DNA from: Pelagibacteraceae bacterium
Lineage (GTDB): Bacteria; Pseudomonadota; Alphaproteobacteria; Pelagibacterales; Pelagibacteraceae
DNA length: 8,859 bases
Direction: 5' to 3'
Assembly: GCA_016764285.1 (NCBI GenBank)
Contig: JAESSC010000037.1
Location: forward strand, 2,466-11,324
Positions 6,181-8,859 of the stretch are shown piece after piece (the stretch's first letter is position 1; each line of letters opens with the position of its first letter). A model generated the notes under the pieces. The model saw only the letters and a program-made list of their open reading frames with translations, searched no databases and had not been told where the DNA came from. The translations under genes were made by a program, and so were the position numbers.

Positions 6181-7056
6181 ATGAAGAGATCAAAAAAAAT
6201 AACTATTGGGATAATATTATTTTTTGTCATCATTACTGTAATTATCGTCGGTCGTTATTCAATGGGACTTTATTTTGAGAAAAAATTTTCTAAACGGCCA
6301 CCGCCAGGTATAATCGTTGAAGTGGTCACAAATAAAAATTTTAGCCAAACTTTAGAAAGCTATTGTACTTCCTTAAGTAGTAAAACAACTTCATTCAAAA
6401 TTAAAAAGAATGAATTGTTAGAACCAATAAACTTTAACACAAAAGTAAATAAGGGAGATATTTTAGCTACACTTTCAAATAAAACAATTACTGCTCCTTT
6501 TTCGGGTGTCATTGGTAAAAGAGGAATTAGCGGAAGTTCACTCGGTGGTGAAAATACGATCATCTTAACGTTAGACGACTCTAGAAGAATTTTGTGCGAT
6601 CTAACGATTCCTGAAACATACGCGGCAATCCTAAAAAAAGGTTTAAAACTAAATGCAACATTTTCAGCCTATAAAGATAAAACTTACTCCGGAACAATAG
6701 AGTTAGTAGCATCAAGAGTGGATGCTCAAACAAGATCGATCTTAGCTAGAGCAAAAATTAATAATGAAAATCTTGAGATTCTTCCTGGCTCTCTTCTTGA
6801 GATCGAAATATTGTACAATGAAAAAAATGCTTTAAGTATTCCCGATACCGCACTCATAATGGAAGGAAATAAAAAATTTGTTTATCAAGTAATAGAAAAT
6901 AACATGATTAAGAAAACGGAAATTAAAACAGGAGTCCGAGACCAAGAAAATCTTGAAGTTCTAGATGGTTTAACTCAAGGAGACAAAGTTGTAGCTGAGG
7001 GGTTAACTAAAGTTCGGCCAAATATGAAAATAAAACCCATTATCAAATCGCAGTAA
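6181..7056 (+). CDS. RND efflux periplasmic adaptor (membrane fusion protein) lacking the alpha-hairpin
   Basis: Adaptor that would bind the RND pump encoded next and link it towards the outer membrane. It has 291 residues, against about 370-400 for MexA/AcrA types. One N-terminal anchor helix (residues 7-24, no lipobox cysteine) is followed by a periplasmic body. The first lipoyl half ends in KVNKGDILATL (88-98). After only five residues the second half begins, TAPFSGVIG (104-112). The 70-100-residue coiled-coil hairpin that normally separates them is missing. The beta-barrel domain (LTIPETYAAILKKG, SGTIELVASRVDAQTRSILARA, LPGSLLEIEIL) and the membrane-proximal domain (SIPDTALIMEG to the end) are complete. 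Its ATG follows the sulfurtransferase stop with no gap, and the pump starts 12 bases after its own stop. The role is inferred from domain order and neighbourhood; substrate is unknown. Confidence 0.9.
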   Translation: MKRSKKITIGIILFFVIITVIIVGRYSMGLYFEKKFSKRPPPGIIVEVVTNKNFSQTLESYCTSLSSKTTSFKIKKNELLEPINFNTKVNKGDILATLSNKTITAPFSGVIGKRGISGSSLGGENTIILTLDDSRRILCDLTIPETYAAILKKGLKLNATFSAYKDKTYSGTIELVASRVDAQTRSILARAKINNENLEILPGSLLEIEILYNEKNALSIPDTALIMEGNKKFVYQVIENNMIKKTEIKTGVRDQENLEVLDGLTQGDKVVAEGLTKVRPNMKIKPIIKSQ

Positions 7057-7068
7057 AAAAAATCAATA

Positions 7069-8859
7069 ATGTATATCACCGAACTTTCAATCAAAAGGCC
7101 AGTCGTAGCAGCGGTGTTTTCAATGATACTTGTAGTCTTTGGTTTATTTGTTTTTTCGAAGCTTCCAGTAAGAGAATTGCCTTCAGGACTCCAACCGCCA
7201 GTAATTCAAGTACAAGTAAATTATGAAGGGGCTTCAGCTGAAATTATCTCAAGTGAGATTGTGGAAATTTTGGAGGACGTCATCGGAGGAGTGGAAGGTG
7301 TAAAACATATAGACTCTACTGCACAAATTGGACGTGCTGAAATTAAGATTGAATTTGAAACTTCTATTGATTTAGACGTTGCAGCAAATGATGTTAGAGA
7401 AAAAATTTCTCGGGTGGCTGATAATTTACCACAAGATGCTAAAGCACCTGAGATACTAAAACAATCAAGTGGATTCACAACGACCATGTGGGTATCAGTT
7501 TCAGGATCAGAAAAATGGTCTGATCTGGAACTAGGAGATTATTCTAGAAGATTTCTGATAGACAGCTTCGCAAATATAAAAGGGGTAGGTCGTGTACTTT
7601 TAGGTGGTTTGAGATCGCTAAGTGTAAGAGTTTACATAAATCCAGTTTTACTAGCCGCCAACGATCTAACAATACAAGAGGTTGAACAGGCATTGCGAAG
7701 AGAGAATATGAGCCTTCCTGCAGGAAGTTTCGATGGACCCAATTTAGAATTATCAATTTCGGTGGACAAAGCGTACAAAGATTTATCCTCGATAAAACAG
7801 CTGCCTATAAAAAAAGTCAAAAACAGTGTCATTCGTTTAGAAAATATTGCTGAAGTAAAATTTGGTCCCGAAAATGAAAAGACATTATTTAAAGCACAAG
7901 GTAAAGATGGGAACCCTAATGAAAAAATTGTCGGAATCGGAATTTATGCTAAATCAGATGCCTCTACAGTAGAATTATCAAAAAGAATAAAAAAAAGAAT
8001 AAAAGAAATCCAAAAAACTTTACCCGATGGATTAAAATTAGGTATTGCATTTGACCGGAGTACGTTCATAAAGGCAAGTATTTTCGAAATATGGAAGACA
8101 TTATTTATAGCTTTTATATTGGTAGTAATAATCATTTACCTGTTTCTTGGTAATTTAAAAGCTGTAATCGTTCCAGCGGTAGCACTTCCCATCAGTTTAA
8201 TTAGTTCATTCTTAGGATTGTGGATTTTTGACTTATCTATAAATGTCTTTGTACTTCTAAGTTTTATACTAGCAATTGGGATAATAACTGACGATTCCGT
8301 CATTATGACAGACGCAATTTATCACAGAATTGAAAATGGTGAGACTCCTTTAGTTGCGTCACTTCGCGGAGCCGAAAGCATAACCTTCGCAATAATAAGC
8401 ACTACTTTAGTATTAGTCGCAGTTTTCCTACCACTAATTTTCATAGAAGGGATTTCAGGAACATTGTTTAGAGAAACAGCAATTACTTTAACTTTCGCAA
8501 TTGTAGTTTCCTCTTTCGTGGCTTTAACCTTAAGTCCAATGCTTGCTTCTAAGTTCCTCAATAAAAATATGAAAAAAACGAAAATTGTTTTAAAATTTGA
8601 AAAATATTATAAATCTTTTTTAGAGTTCTATACGGAAACACTAAATTACTGGATCAGTAAACATAAAGTAATAATCGGATTTATGTTTTCTGTTGTTATT
8701 GCATCCGTATTACTTTTCAATTTTGCCCCTAAGGAGTTGCTGCCACAAGAGGACCGCGGGGTCTATCTAATTGTGGGCCAGACTGATATCGGAAGTAGTT
8801 ACCAATACACAGCCGATAAAGCCGAGAAAATAGAAAGAAGATTAATTCCTTTAGTCGAA
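7069..8859 (+). CDS. RND efflux pump, AcrB/MexB-like HAE1 family (partial, N-terminal 597 residues)
   Basis: Inner-membrane, proton-driven exporter; only the N-terminal part is present and the frame is open to the right edge (usual length about 1,020-1,050). It starts MYITELSIKRPVVAAV, the standard N-terminus. Order: helix 1 at about 14-32; the first porter/docking loop, with GVGRVLLGG and LPAGSFDGPN; helix 2 at about 343-361 after FDRSTFIKASI; helix 3; and helix 4 with the proton-relay pair Asp408-Asp409 (AcrB 407/408). Then come helices 5-6, ending LTLSPMLASKFL, a linker, helix 7, and the start of the second porter domain at LLPQEDRGVYL. The duplicated second half, including the partner lysine of the proton relay, lies outside. 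It is co-directional with the adaptor 12 bases upstream. Substrate cannot be inferred, and no outer-membrane channel gene is visible. Confidence 0.94.
   Translation, partial: MYITELSIKRPVVAAVFSMILVVFGLFVFSKLPVRELPSGLQPPVIQVQVNYEGASAEIISSEIVEILEDVIGGVEGVKHIDSTAQIGRAEIKIEFETSIDLDVAANDVREKISRVADNLPQDAKAPEILKQSSGFTTTMWVSVSGSEKWSDLELGDYSRRFLIDSFANIKGVGRVLLGGLRSLSVRVYINPVLLAANDLTIQEVEQALRRENMSLPAGSFDGPNLELSISVDKAYKDLSSIKQLPIKKVKNSVIRLENIAEVKFGPENEKTLFKAQGKDGNPNEKIVGIGIYAKSDASTVELSKRIKKRIKEIQKTLPDGLKLGIAFDRSTFIKASIFEIWKTLFIAFILVVIIIYLFLGNLKAVIVPAVALPISLISSFLGLWIFDLSINVFVLLSFILAIGIITDDSVIMTDAIYHRIENGETPLVASLRGAESITFAIISTTLVLVAVFLPLIFIEGISGTLFRETAITLTFAIVVSSFVALTLSPMLASKFLNKNMKKTKIVLKFEKYYKSFLEFYTETLNYWISKHKVIIGFMFSVVIASVLLFNFAPKELLPQEDRGVYLIVGQTDIGSSYQYTADKAEKIERRLIPLVE

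Noticed and set aside
7221..8561. Several antisense open frames of 60-90 codons opposite the pump
   Set aside because: They mirror codon structure of the strongly conserved RND gene, have no recognisable domains or ribosome sites, and end where the sense frame's composition changes by chance.

Overview
The window is AT-rich (roughly two-thirds A+T by eye) and almost entirely coding: the largest gap between genes is about 43 bases, genes overlap by 1-4 bases, and Shine-Dalgarno sequences are mostly weak or absent. This is the look of a streamlined, low-GC, free-living Gram-negative bacterium. A marine alphaproteobacterium of SAR11-like type is my best guess, but that is inference from composition and gene style, not from a marker gene. 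I see no RNA genes, insertion sequences, CRISPR arrays or phage genes.

Left block (1-3363) is purine catabolism. On the minus strand, reading right to left, are 5-hydroxyisourate hydrolase, the Fe-S/FAD subunit of xanthine dehydrogenase (xdhA) and the start of its molybdopterin subunit (xdhB, which runs off the left edge). These are packed as an operon with 1-base junctions. Diverging from it across only 25 bases is the plus-strand OHCU decarboxylase gene (uraD). Together the enzymes take hypoxanthine/xanthine to urate and convert 5-hydroxyisourate to allantoin. The urate oxidase that should link the two halves is not in the window.

Middle block (3360-4876, minus strand) is a two-gene unit: a ten-helix EamA/DMT-type exporter followed, with an ATGA overlap, by an AlkA-like HhH-GPD DNA glycosylase. 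The glycosylase gene meets uraD tail to tail, and both stop codons sit inside the same TTAA.

Right block (4920-8859, plus strand) looks like one operon behind a recognisable sigma70-type promoter: methionine sulfoxide reductase A (msrA), a two-domain rhodanese/mercaptopyruvate sulfurtransferase, a periplasmic adaptor (membrane fusion protein) and an HAE1-type RND efflux pump that runs off the right edge. Two oddities stand out. The sulfurtransferase reading frame is broken by one base in an A-run that is also an in-phase A AAA AAG slippery heptamer. The adaptor lacks the alpha-helical hairpin that normally reaches TolC.

No wholly novel system is evident. The best leads are the hairpin-less adaptor with its pump, and the frameshifted sulfurtransferase.
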